From assembly GCA_025924315.1 (NCBI GenBank), contig JAICIO010000043.1, forward strand, positions 1 to 43,854: a DNA stretch of 43,854 bases, given 5' to 3'. Positions 15,901-23,432 of the stretch are shown here, piece after piece. The notes beneath the pieces are model-generated. The model was not told where the DNA came from, did not search any database, and worked only from the letters and a program-made list of their open reading frames with translations. How positions within the stretch are numbered: position 1 is the first letter of the stretch; each line of letters begins with the position of its first letter. The translations under genes and the position numbers were made by a program. The DNA is from Phycisphaerae bacterium. GTDB lineage: Bacteria > Planctomycetota > Phycisphaerae > Tepidisphaerales > Tepidisphaeraceae.

Positions 15901-17730
15901 CTCGTGTGTGCTGCCGCTGGGAACGTTGCCAGTGCTGTCAACGTTCACGGCGATGTAGGAGAAGAACGACGCAGTCCCGTCGTTGTCTTTAACAATGTTA
16001 TTGTAACGATACGTACCCCCGCTGGCCCACGTGCCCGAATTCGTCAGGCTGTTGGGGAGCATGCCGGGATACGGCGGATCGGTGTTGTTCGCGGCGCCGT
16101 CATTGTTCCAGTCGAAGATGGCGGTCTGCTTCACCGGCGCCTGGTCCAGCGTCGGGTTGAGCGTTTGCAGGAACTGGCGGATCGTCCGCGGTTTGCCGTC
16201 GGTTGTCTTGTACTTTCCGCCCGCCGCGGCCGTGCTGAAATCCATTTCGTTCCACCACACGTTATACACGTTGGTGGGATCCATCGGATTGGCCGGATAA
16301 AATCGCCACGCCTTGTCGGGGTTGACGGTGAAGTTCGGCGCGCTGTAGAGCAACGAGTTCTGGAGGAACCCCGCCAGTTTTCCCGGCGAACCGCTTGGGT
16401 TGACGAAGTTGAATTTGTAAGCGAAGGCGGTCGCGTCGCTCGTCGGCAACGCCTGATACGCGAGGAAACTGCCCGCGCTGTCTTGTCGGTTGTAGCCGGG
16501 GTTTTTCAGCCGGCGATCGAGGCCGCTGTCCTTCGCTTCGGTTTGCGTATCAAAGTTGTAATCGTTGCGCGCGGTCGGGTTGCTGTTTTGTGAATCAGGC
16601 ATGCTCACCGGAACGGCGCTCGCGCCGTTGAAGCTGCCATCGTTGAAGCGGAAATTGTTGTATTGCGCGATGAGCTCGGTATTGGGCGTGTTGAGCTTCG
16701 TCTCCGACGGATTGTAATCTTCCGCCAGCCCATTGCTCACGAAGCTGGTGCCGACTTTGTCTTCGAGCATCTCCTGGAACCCGACGTTCCCACCCCAAAA
16801 CCCCATGTTGGGCACGTTGGGCGCAGCAGTGAAATTGCCATCCTTGTCGTAATCATGATCGCGGGTCCACGCGATCTGCGGATTGATCGCCGAATTGTTA
16901 TCGACGATGCGAATGCCGACATAGAAATGCTCGCCGCGGATGGGAGTGGTGGTTAGGCGATAGAGGCTGCAATCAGCGACGCCGTCACCATCCGCATCGC
17001 CCGCGAGCACGACCGAGTATGTGCCGGTGTTGTTGAGGTTGTAGACGCCGTAAAACGCGGGAAACTCACGCGTCTTATTCTTCATCAGATCGTCGGGATA
17101 ACTGGCCGGATATTGAACGGTGATCGATCCGGGAATCCAGCGCTGCGGATTGCGCGGTTTGACGTTTGGGTCGTCGTTGTCGTAATCGCTGTACTGGCAT
17201 TGTCCCCACGTTCCCGCGTTGTTTCCCCAAGGCGATTCAAACGGTTGATATCCTGAAGCGAACTGCGTGACACTAACGGCGGGCGTGGCCTTGGTCAGCG
17301 CAGGCCAGAAGCAGACGGTGCCGTCACTGCCCACTGGCGGAGTAACCCCGCCCGGGGCGTTCGGATCGGTGATCGACACAGGATTGCGCGACGACAGGTA
17401 CGGATCGACGCGCATGTAGCTCGTGCCGCTGTTGGTCACAATGAACGGCGAGTCCATCGTGCCGGTGTTGTCGCGGGCCAGCGCATTGATCGCGTCATTG
17501 CGCGCTCGCTGCAGCATCGCTTCACGGATGATTTCATTTTCGACGGTGGTGACCTGCTGACGCGCGGCATAGCGGTCGAGCCGTGCCATGCTGATCGCGG
17601 CGGTGCCGAGCAGCGCCATGATCACCAGCAGTGCGACGACGATGATCAGCACCGACCCGCGGCGCATGGAGCGCACGCGGACAATCCCCCGTTTCAACTT
17701 CTCGGCGAGTTTGTTGCTCAGCATTCGCAT
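12967..17730 (-). CDS. giant GspK/PilX-like minor pseudopilin
   Basis: The protein has 1587 residues, against roughly 300-350 for ordinary GspK. The N-terminus has basic residues and then RRGSVLIIVVALLVIMALLG (about 23-42), the prepilin/PilX-type membrane helix, followed by an amphipathic helix with ENEIIREAMLQRARND. The C-terminal GspK-type helix-hairpin-helix segment is visible in GLININTAPAEVLDMVP. Between them lies over 1000 residues of large beta-rich sequence. This includes an EF-hand-like Ca loop (DADGDGVADC) and a lamin-tail-like strand pattern (YVAIELHNPYPVPLDISGW). It is the last gene of the pseudopilin operon, 19 bases after the J-like gene, and ends at a terminator. By analogy with GspI-J-K tips it would cap the pseudopilus and might touch substrates or the surface, which is inference. 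Confidence 0.8.
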   Translation of the reverse strand: MRMLSNKLAEKLKRGIVRVRSMRRGSVLIIVVALLVIMALLGTAAISMARLDRYAARQQVTTVENEIIREAMLQRARNDAINALARDNTGTMDSPFIVTNSGTSYMRVDPYLSSRNPVSITDPNAPGGVTPPVGSDGTVCFWPALTKATPAVSVTQFASGYQPFESPWGNNAGTWGQCQYSDYDNDDPNVKPRNPQRWIPGSITVQYPASYPDDLMKNKTREFPAFYGVYNLNNTGTYSVVLAGDADGDGVADCSLYRLTTTPIRGEHFYVGIRIVDNNSAINPQIAWTRDHDYDKDGNFTAAPNVPNMGFWGGNVGFQEMLEDKVGTSFVSNGLAEDYNPSETKLNTPNTELIAQYNNFRFNDGSFNGASAVPVSMPDSQNSNPTARNDYNFDTQTEAKDSGLDRRLKNPGYNRQDSAGSFLAYQALPTSDATAFAYKFNFVNPSGSPGKLAGFLQNSLLYSAPNFTVNPDKAWRFYPANPMDPTNVYNVWWNEMDFSTAAAGGKYKTTDGKPRTIRQFLQTLNPTLDQAPVKQTAIFDWNNDGAANNTDPPYPGMLPNSLTNSGTWASGGTYRYNNIVKDNDGTASFFSYIAVNVDSTGNVPSGSTHEPFTGGNMVAAPDYWEYQPYVSGDRPTSVNTATFREIFRSYYNVMAEGNTSNNIPQGIWGPAAGGTGTLTFTEWVQKNEGTVLPDWFNPNTYTDVYIPFYGREFNPLDTVNFEPRRDAGALSGPYEENRLRMFSSPIRDVRGGKDGPAGTTSTAPFTATNKSLRLNPSQVMVLRSAIAAINLIGMRDQGLVLPPSLGGKVITNNVYSRTITLYDTPTATAAAPQTPAPFPRFQATVFSTARQPYITEVLAYNVRNGQIPNGYVAIELHNPYPVPLDISGWQIATLDRRNPRPVTLAPTAAGISRFPSPSKVVGDGVTDPNAPPDDLANMVYRPLTIGNGVTNPGIPSTPATIIPANGYAVLENYSQTAGDATAARSRPALAEAKMAALPAYAIEVYVPNLQEVITDSAITSQTGSEFVLLRPRRGDGIPSATINWYGVATVPYDTFDEGTFPNNLRLSDWVPVDSFDFSGFEMQAAGSPNPSSRLHYIRASHGLNEPVNALYPSPQWRCVYPGRYNGGEPFARHQGTEIASVADITAEPAPTHAITLGSGDQFSSFELGTTARPNLDFPTAQNFTIPLCEIDWPGPNPLINTATSALNPQPYKWPYGGFARVGDIMKVPFIGSYVIREVERSATGSVPAGMPDPGILLANRFPPANYPNVTPTRRIAPDEYLLEVNPVTMDSVFAEDSSTFANETEDVGRFCPRAANMTLVGNDYYSWASDLFDYFTVTHNQADDYMPNFSPVQYWRVTGKYAQKVGNDGASPDNANEGGEDTVATQGLININTAPAEVLDMVPMVLNPVSGKVKEPDNLNLAKAIVAYRSNTADPTKGPFKTLLDLNKVADPTVASPVATTPGFQNAWGNIDFTNAGTDPGDGQGDYSPYDPTATANGLTAASATDGVRNDFEERYLQIARLSNLLTTRSDSFNVYVLVQSWKNIGAGASVPPMLTWEKRIAFTADRSSLDATTKARIIKTTDIPAD

Positions 17731-17749
17731 AACGTTCTCGTTTCAACTC

Positions 17750-19375
17750 TTACTTCACTGCAAAGACGTATTCGAAATTCTGCCCGTCCTGAAGCCGGCC
17801 GGCGGGGTCGGCGATCTGGATGATGATGCGGATCAGGCTGGGCTTGCGCGCTCCGGCCAGCGGATAGCCCGTGCCGTCAAAGTCCTGCGATCGAAATGCC
17901 ACGGTGTAGTACGGATGCGGCGTGCTCGACGCAGCCGGCGGCGGAATCGCGACGATCTCGCGCTCGAACGCGCAATTCCCTGGCGCATTGGTGACGGTAT
18001 TGCCCGGCGCGGTGGCGAACGTTTGCACCGGGCAGACATCGCCGTCCGTCGGCGTGACCACGTTGTCTTTGGCAAACGTTGGCGCTGGTCCCCCAACATC
18101 GCGCGGATAACCGTACCACTGGATCATCCGGCGCTCGGGGATCGCTCCAGTACCGGGAACGCGAACGAAGTCGATCACCCCGTCCGGTTTCGCGGCCGTC
18201 ACTTGGCCGGCGTTTGCCGGAAGCTCTGACTGCGTGAGAAAATCGCCCGCGTATTCGACGATGAACTGCGAGACATTCGACATGAACACCGACGAGGACT
18301 TGTAGGCGGTGTCACCTGTGACGCCGCCGCTGCTAGATCGCACGCCCACCGGATCAGCCTGAAATAGAAATGGGTCCTGCCCCTGCGCCTGAGTGCCGTT
18401 GGTTGCCAGCGGAAGCCACCAGTTCACGCCGGCTACAGCAGTCACCGTATCGCGAAAACTGGCGATCGTTGCGTCCGCGAGATCGCAGTTGCCGGTTTCG
18501 ATGACCGAAGTCACAGAAGAATTGAACGTTCCCGAGGTGGTACCGGTCTTTCGACGGACCGGCGTATCAAATCCCAGAGGCGAGAGCGCCTTTGCACCGC
18601 TTCCGCCGGTGCCAACCAGATAGGAATCCTGGTCCGGCATATCCGCGAAGCTCTTCAGCAGGATCACCTGTCGGCCGAGCAGAAACTGACTCGCGTAGTA
18701 ATTGTTCGGATTCGTCGCCGCCGTTCCGACGCCCGGATAGGTCGGCGGAGGAATTGGCGGATTCGCTGTGGGGTCGGAGCCTACCGTGGAGAATGTCCCG
18801 GTATTATCCGGCAACCACAGCGGGCCGTACGTGATCCACGCTTCGGTGCTCGAAGTGTTGAACATGAGCGTGCCGGCGCCGGCCGCAGCATCGCCTGTTT
18901 GGCGCTTGAACGGATTGCTGATGTCGCGGGCGAAAAACGAAATGTTGTCGAGCCGATGTCGACGGTCCGACGGAAGCTCCGCGGGGATACGTCCATCTGT
19001 CAACGCTGTGGTCGAGCTGAAATCGATCGACGCCGCCGAATTAAGTGGATCGACGTCCCATTGCGGATTGTTCGGATCGACGGCAGTCAGCTGATCCTGC
19101 TTATTTCGAAACGCGTAAACGACGCGCGACCGAATGATGATCGCTGGTTGCTCGCTGGATGAAACGCTGGCATCGAAATCGTGGCGCATCGAGCGCTCGC
19201 CCGCGCGCAGATCGCGCATCGCGGACGAAACCGCCGCCTGCGTGCCGACCGTGTCGGTCGTGTACTTAAAGACGCGGTTCACGCCGATCATCAGGATCAG
19301 CACCAGCGCGATCGAAATCATTAGCTCGGTGAGCGTGAAAGCGGTTGCGAATTTGAAAGATCGATTCACGGGCAC
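17750..19375 (-). CDS. GspJ-like pseudopilin
   Basis: The protein has 541 residues with a short basic leader, then the prepilin cleavage/methylation signature at A-FTLTELMISIALVLILMIG, with Glu at +5 and Ala rather than Gly at -1. The remainder is Ser/Thr/Gly-rich and beta-predicted, with no cysteine-rich or enzymatic motifs. It is much longer than ordinary GspJ (about 200 residues). I assign it J-like from its place between the I-like and K-like genes and from its N-terminus, not from a specific fold signature. The start is GTG at 19375, supported by AGAGG a few bases upstream. The gap to the upstream gene is 26 bases. Confidence 0.75.
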   Translation of the reverse strand: MPVNRSFKFATAFTLTELMISIALVLILMIGVNRVFKYTTDTVGTQAAVSSAMRDLRAGERSMRHDFDASVSSSEQPAIIIRSRVVYAFRNKQDQLTAVDPNNPQWDVDPLNSAASIDFSSTTALTDGRIPAELPSDRRHRLDNISFFARDISNPFKRQTGDAAAGAGTLMFNTSSTEAWITYGPLWLPDNTGTFSTVGSDPTANPPIPPPTYPGVGTAATNPNNYYASQFLLGRQVILLKSFADMPDQDSYLVGTGGSGAKALSPLGFDTPVRRKTGTTSGTFNSSVTSVIETGNCDLADATIASFRDTVTAVAGVNWWLPLATNGTQAQGQDPFLFQADPVGVRSSSGGVTGDTAYKSSSVFMSNVSQFIVEYAGDFLTQSELPANAGQVTAAKPDGVIDFVRVPGTGAIPERRMIQWYGYPRDVGGPAPTFAKDNVVTPTDGDVCPVQTFATAPGNTVTNAPGNCAFEREIVAIPPPAASSTPHPYYTVAFRSQDFDGTGYPLAGARKPSLIRIIIQIADPAGRLQDGQNFEYVFAVK

Positions 19376-19401
19376 GCGGACCTCTCGTTTTTTGAACGAC
19401 G

Positions 19402-20466
19402 CTACGGCCCCACCTGAAGCGGAAGCTGCACGACGATCGGGGGAAGCATAAAGACATCCATCGCGTTCCCCTCAAAGTCGGTCGGGTTGTTGTTGTCGTT
19501 GAACCCTTTGCCAACCATGAACACGTCGGCGGCCGGGATCTCCTTGATGTCGTCGGCGGTGTTCAACACACCGTCTCTTCCGGGGCTGATCTGAAAATCG
19601 TTGCCGGGTTGGAGTTCGTAAACGTTCGGCGCGACCACGCTGCCGAGGCGGTAATACTGTCCGTTCATCAGCGTCGCGTTCAGGCCCGGGAGCTTGTCGT
19701 CGGAAACAAGAATGTACGCTCCCGGAGCAATTGCCCCGTTGAACGGATCGGTGCCGGTGAACGTGGCAGTGTCGACGCCGAACGTTCCTGTCGTGCTGTC
19801 CTGGATGTGCACCCCGGTGAACAGTTTGGGATGCGCGCTGGCAATACCTGAATTAAAGGGAGCAGGTCCCGGCGTTGCGGGCGGATCAAAGTCTGTGCGA
19901 TCGAAGATCGGTTTCGTCTGCGATTGAATAGCGAGCACGTAAACTTCCGCGTAGCGCGCGACGCTGGCGGCAGGGCCAAAGGTGCCGTTGCTTTCGTCGG
20001 ACAGCTTGTAGCCCATCGGAATCCAGGCGAAGCGCGGGTCGGCGGTGTCGACGAAGTTGCCCTTGAGCCGATCCCAGCGACTGGGCGTTAACGTGCCAAG
20101 CCCATCGATCGCATGAACCTTCCCGTCCGCGAGCGCCGGCTTGGGGGCGGAATAGTCTGCGTAACTGCTGATATCGCCATATGGCGCCGGAATCGCCACC
20201 GGCACTCCATTGGCCGGGTTTGCGGGCACGCCGCCTTCGGACAACAGGTTCGCAATCACAATGCTTCCGGTTCGGCCGACCGTCACACCCGCGGAATCCG
20301 ACAAGCTCTCCTGCGTCTGACTGATCGCCACAGGAAAAATCGCCGCGATCATGATGAACCCGATGCCCAGCACAATGACGGCGAACATCACTTCCGCAAA
20401 CGAAAAACCGCGGCGCAACGTCATTCGCTTCGTGCCTTTGTGCCTGAGTGCCTTCGTGCCTTCCAT
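19402..20466 (-). CDS. GspI-like pseudopilin with repeat-encoded leader
   Basis: From the ATG at 20466 the protein has 354 residues, and an upstream AGAGGTGA supports this start. Alternatives are GTG at 20475 and ATG at 20424. The prepilin signature is RRG-FSFAEVMFAVIVLGIGFIM, with Glu at +5. The leader segment KALRHKGTK is encoded by an array of four 8-nt repeats. The mature part is Pro/Gly/Asp-rich with no recognisable catalytic motif. Its position directly after the H-like gene (one-base gap) and before the J-like gene argues for the I slot of a minor pseudopilin set. If translation begins at 20424 the leader is the normal short MTLRRG and the repeat lies in the 5' region. Confidence 0.72.
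   Translation of the reverse strand: MEGTKALRHKGTKRMTLRRGFSFAEVMFAVIVLGIGFIMIAAIFPVAISQTQESLSDSAGVTVGRTGSIVIANLLSEGGVPANPANGVPVAIPAPYGDISSYADYSAPKPALADGKVHAIDGLGTLTPSRWDRLKGNFVDTADPRFAWIPMGYKLSDESNGTFGPAASVARYAEVYVLAIQSQTKPIFDRTDFDPPATPGPAPFNSGIASAHPKLFTGVHIQDSTTGTFGVDTATFTGTDPFNGAIAPGAYILVSDDKLPGLNATLMNGQYYRLGSVVAPNVYELQPGNDFQISPGRDGVLNTADDIKEIPAADVFMVGKGFNDNNNPTDFEGNAMDVFMLPPIVVQLPLQVGP
20429..20460. repeat. four tandem 8-nt repeats (TTCGTGCC type)
   Basis: The copies are TTCGTGCC, TTTGTGCC, TGAGTGCC and TTCGTGCC in a row. This is the same octamer family as the inverted pair at 23292-23422, but only one arm is seen here. The array lies in the leader-peptide region of the I-like pseudopilin. 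Confidence 0.85.
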
Positions 20467-20467
20467 C

Positions 20468-21706
20468 TCATTCACCTCTCACCAGCGTGCCGTTGTAGCG
20501 GTTGACCGTCAGCAGCAGTGATTCGCTGTCGAGCCAGCTTTCCTCGGCGGCCTCGCCGGTCACGCTGGCTGTGGCGCCGTATTTTGAGATCGGCGCGAAC
20601 AAGTCGTTGTCCGTGAAGTCCTTGTCCTTGAACTCGCTCAGGTCGTAGAGCGCGACGCCCAGCTGCGTGTACAGCTGAGGATAAGTCGGCGTGTCGAGAT
20701 CCGCGGTCAGACCGATCTTCTGGCCCAGCGCGCTGGCCGCTCGAATGCCGTACGGAATACTGTCGAACCGTCCCTTGCCGTCGAACATGATGACGCCGGT
20801 CCGGACGTATCGATCCGTGATCGCCGGAGTAGTCTTTCCGCCCTTCGTGTCATTCACAAGCTGCACGCCGACGCCGACGGGAAGGAATTCCGATTCGGCA
20901 TCGATATCGAAGTCAATGAACTTCTGCTGAGCGCTCGCCCAGTAAGTCCCATTCGGCGGGCGAGTGTCAATGGTTGCGTCATGGTCCTTGATGCAGACAA
21001 ACTTCTGCACGATCAGCCGATTCTCCTTCGCCGGGATGGTGCCGTCTTTTGCCGGCCAAGTCTGAGTGGGATCGCCATCGGCCACGACTGCGATCACCTG
21101 CTGACCCACCAGGTAGTGCACCGTGGCTCCCGACCCGCTGAGCTTCCAGCCTTTGTAGTTGTCGAAGGTGTCCTCGGCCCCAACTGACGCCCCGTCGCGC
21201 TGCACGACAATGGTCATCGTGCTGCGGCCGGTGACGGGGTCGAGATAGAACGCCACGCCGGCATCGCGCTCGGTTTCAATCGCCCGTGCGCGGGCTCGGC
21301 CGAGCATGGCGGAGACGATGTTTTGCGCGCCGTCGATGCTTCGTCCACCCGTGATGAACTTGAACGCCGGCACCGCCATCGCGAGCAGCAGGACGATCAA
21401 CGCGATGACGATCAGCAGTTCGGTGAGGGTGAAGCCGTTCGGTGAAGAGAGGATCGAGGATCGAGGATTGAGGATGGCGACACAGGCATCATCGCTATTC
21501 TCCATCCTCCATTCGCCATTCTCTCCGCGCTCAAGCGCAGGGCGGGCTGCAGACAGCTGAACGCTGGCGTGTGCCCCTCCGATAATGGCGCCGGGCAAAC
21601 TTCCGGTAGCCCGGCCAGCACCAGCGCACTTCCGCTGACTGCCGCCCGCCCCGCGCTCGATCCGCGGCTCGCATTCGATTGTCGCGTTGCTCGGCTTCAT
21701 GGTCAT
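20468..21706 (-). CDS. GspH-like pseudopilin with long repeat-containing leader
   Basis: The open frame has 412 residues. The prepilin signature G-FTLTELLIVIALIVLLLAMAVPA is at about residue 92, far further in than normal. The preceding stretch contains ENGEWRMENS and ILNPRSSIL, which are translations of the heptamer repeat pair at 21449-21524. The ATG at 21706 overlaps the upstream stop (ATGA), which supports translational coupling from there. A downstream start closer to the cleavage site cannot be excluded. The helix is followed by a GspH-like pattern (GGRSIDGAQNIVSAMLGRARARAIE, then beta-rich sequence). The C-terminus overlaps the ribosome-binding region of the I-like gene. Confidence 0.75.
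   Translation of the reverse strand: MTMKPSNATIECEPRIERGAGGSQRKCAGAGRATGSLPGAIIGGAHASVQLSAARPALERGENGEWRMENSDDACVAILNPRSSILSSPNGFTLTELLIVIALIVLLLAMAVPAFKFITGGRSIDGAQNIVSAMLGRARARAIETERDAGVAFYLDPVTGRSTMTIVVQRDGASVGAEDTFDNYKGWKLSGSGATVHYLVGQQVIAVVADGDPTQTWPAKDGTIPAKENRLIVQKFVCIKDHDATIDTRPPNGTYWASAQQKFIDFDIDAESEFLPVGVGVQLVNDTKGGKTTPAITDRYVRTGVIMFDGKGRFDSIPYGIRAASALGQKIGLTADLDTPTYPQLYTQLGVALYDLSEFKDKDFTDNDLFAPISKYGATASVTGEAAEESWLDSESLLLTVNRYNGTLVRGE
21449..21524. repeat. paired arrays of four 7-nt repeats
   Basis: The left array is GAGGATC, GAGGATC, GAGGATT, GAGGATG (21449-21476). The right array is ATTCTCC, ATCCTCC, ATTCGCC, ATTCTCT (21497-21524). The arrays are of two different heptamer families that are partly complementary through the shared GAGGAT/ATCCTC core. 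The whole element is within the leader-coding part of the H-like pseudopilin. Confidence 0.85.
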
Positions 21707-22539
21707 TGCTCAAAGGAGTACAGGTTGTCCATCGGCGATTGGAAATTTCCATCCGGCCCCGCGGAAGCAAAGAACGGCCGGCCGTCGGGGGACGTGACCG
21801 TCCCAGTGAACGACGGAGGCATCTGCTCCCAATCGTCGCCCGCAGCCGCCGTCACCCCTTTACTGCCTCGCAGGTTGCGGAAATACGGCCCGCCGGCAGC
21901 GCCGACGACTTCCCCCACCGCGTACTGCTTGGCGCCGTCATACGCGAACGCGACCTGCAGCCCGGCGGGCGGAACGAAGATGATGGGGTTATTCCAGGCG
22001 TCGACGAGAATCGGCGCATCGGGGTGGCCGTGCTCAGGCGGCGTGGGCATCTGCTCGGAGACGGTCAGGAGCTTCGGGGTCTTGGGGGGAGCATACTGGC
22101 CGTACGCGAGTCCACCGGCCTGCGGCCGGAGCAATCGCTCCGGCGCCATCTTCGCGAGAAGCTGACGATTGTCTGGCATCGCCCGAAGCTTCGCCATTAC
22201 CTGCTGGGTCCTGAGCACCGCGGGCGCCAGAAAGCGTCCGTTGTTCTGAGGGATCGTTGTGCTGCTATCGTATGCGTCAACGGTTACGAGTTCGGGCGCG
22301 GGAATGGGGGCCGTGCTGTAGGTCGGGTAAATGCCGCCGAGCTGATTGGTCAGCGTGTCGCGGGTCTCGAGCTCCGCCATCATCGACCGGGCGTTCTGGA
22401 GGCCGATCTGGGTGGAATTGTTCTTGGTCGAGCCAACCATGTGCTTCAGCCCCAGAAGCAGCATGCCGGCCAAGATCACGATGATGCCAATTGCGATCAG
22501 TAACTCGATAGCAGTAAAGGCCTTGCGCTCACGAACCAC
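21703..22539 (-). CDS. GspG-like pseudopilin (A-FTAIE type)
   Basis: The protein has 278 residues. The start is GTG at 22539, chosen because GAGGAG lies 7-8 bases upstream. A short leader VVRERKA precedes FTAIELLIAIGIIVILAGMLLLG, with Ala at -1 and Glu at +5. The C-terminal half has the GspG-type markers VDAWNNPIIF and FFASAGPDGNFQSPMDNLYS, which resemble the major pseudopilin Ca-binding end. The gene is preceded by the 29-bp perfect inverted repeat and its stop overlaps the H-like start by four bases. It is longer than ordinary GspG (about 140 residues). Confidence 0.8.
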   Translation of the reverse strand: MVRERKAFTAIELLIAIGIIVILAGMLLLGLKHMVGSTKNNSTQIGLQNARSMMAELETRDTLTNQLGGIYPTYSTAPIPAPELVTVDAYDSSTTIPQNNGRFLAPAVLRTQQVMAKLRAMPDNRQLLAKMAPERLLRPQAGGLAYGQYAPPKTPKLLTVSEQMPTPPEHGHPDAPILVDAWNNPIIFVPPAGLQVAFAYDGAKQYAVGEVVGAAGGPYFRNLRGSKGVTAAAGDDWEQMPPSFTGTVTSPDGRPFFASAGPDGNFQSPMDNLYSFEQ

Positions 22540-22617
22540 GCGGGATCTCCTCGGCTGAAGATGTCGGATTATTCGCGATGTCCAGCGTTCTTAGAGCACA
22601 TTTGCAGGTTAAAGTTC

Positions 22618-22686
22618 GAACCCGCGGAGCTGCGCTCCGCCGCTAACTAGCCGGTATTTAGCGGCGGAGCGCAGCTCCGCGGGTTC
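22618..22686. repeat. perfect 29-bp inverted repeat with self-folding arms
   Basis: The arms 22618-22646 and 22658-22686 are exact reverse complements with an 11-base loop. Within each arm GCGGAGC and GCTCCGC flank a 3-nt loop, so each arm can also fold alone. It lies in the 145-base gap between two GspG-like genes of the same operon, and its right end overlaps the stop codon of the upstream gene. It could attenuate or protect the mRNA between them. Confidence 0.93.
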
Positions 22687-23362
22687 ACCTGGCGTCTTCC
22701 GGCGGCGCATTGACCGGCAGCGACTCGTAGCTGTACAGGTTGTCGTCGCGCGTGTGGTACTTCTGGTCCGGGCCGGCGCTGAAGAAAAATGGCGCATCTT
22801 TCGGCGCCTGCCCGACTTGTGGATTGCGCTGCGGGGCCATCCCAATCTGCGGATGCATCCCGGCCATGAACACGATCGGGTTGCCCCACGCGTCGTGCAG
22901 CGACGCATTGTTGTACATCGCCACGGGGAGCCGGCCGAAAAGGTTCTCCGATTGATCGTTCTTCGAAGAAGGATTGGTCGTGCCGAGCCGCGTGCGGGCA
23001 TCGTTCTTCAGCGCCGCGACGATCTCCTGGTTGTTCTTGCGGGCGTTGCGGGCCAGCGTCTCTTCGTCCGGTAACGGCGCGCCATCTTCAACCAGCGGCG
23101 TGACGACCGGCAGCTGGTCGTGGTTGTGCGCGAGATAGGCGTCGAGCTGGAGGCTGAGCTGCGCGAGCACTTCGCGCGAAAGCGTGTTGGCGGACCGATC
23201 GCGCACAAACCGCGCGAGGCTGACCATCAGCCCCAGCACAATGATGAGCACCGCGACGGTGGTCATCATTTCGATGAGGGTGAAGCCGGAAGAGGCACGG
23301 AGGCACGAGGGCACGGAGGCACGGAGTGGTGAACGGCAGGCAGAAGGATTCAGTGAATGCAC
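22685..23362 (-). CDS. GspG-like pseudopilin with repeat-encoded leader
   Basis: The protein has 225 residues. The start is GTG at 23362 with AGAGGA a few bases upstream. The leader SPLRASVPSCLRASS is largely the translation of an array of 8-nt repeats and includes a cysteine. Next comes G-FTLIEMMTTVAVLIIVLGLMV, the prepilin signature with Glu at +5. The body ends with the GspG-type markers HDAWGNPIVF and FFFSAGPDQKYHTRDDNLYSY, where the Asp-rich end would bind Ca2+ in classical GspG. It follows a 70-base gap that holds the other arm of the repeat. Confidence 0.8.
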   Translation of the reverse strand: MHSLNPSACRSPLRASVPSCLRASSGFTLIEMMTTVAVLIIVLGLMVSLARFVRDRSANTLSREVLAQLSLQLDAYLAHNHDQLPVVTPLVEDGAPLPDEETLARNARKNNQEIVAALKNDARTRLGTTNPSSKNDQSENLFGRLPVAMYNNASLHDAWGNPIVFMAGMHPQIGMAPQRNPQVGQAPKDAPFFFSAGPDQKYHTRDDNLYSYESLPVNAPPEDAR

Positions 23363-23422
23363 TTCATTCCTCTATGCCTCCGTCACCCCTCGGTGCCTTA
23401 GTGCCTTCGTGCCTCGGTGCCT
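23292..23422. repeat. inverted pair, each arm four 8-nt repeats
   Basis: The left arm is four octamers of GAGGCACG type (23292-23323). The right arm is four octamers CGGTGCCT, TAGTGCCT, TCGTGCCT, CGGTGCCT (23391-23422). The arms are complementary over about 40 bases with mismatches. The left arm encodes the leader peptide of a GspG-like pseudopilin, and the right arm lies in the gap upstream of it. Confidence 0.9.
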
Positions 23423-23432
23423 TCTGTAGCAA

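Noticed and set aside
15100-16593. 497-codon open frame opposite the giant pseudopilin
   Set aside because: Arg/Val-rich composition with no recognisable motif. The minus-strand frame spans it continuously and has a clear prepilin N-terminus and GspK-type end.
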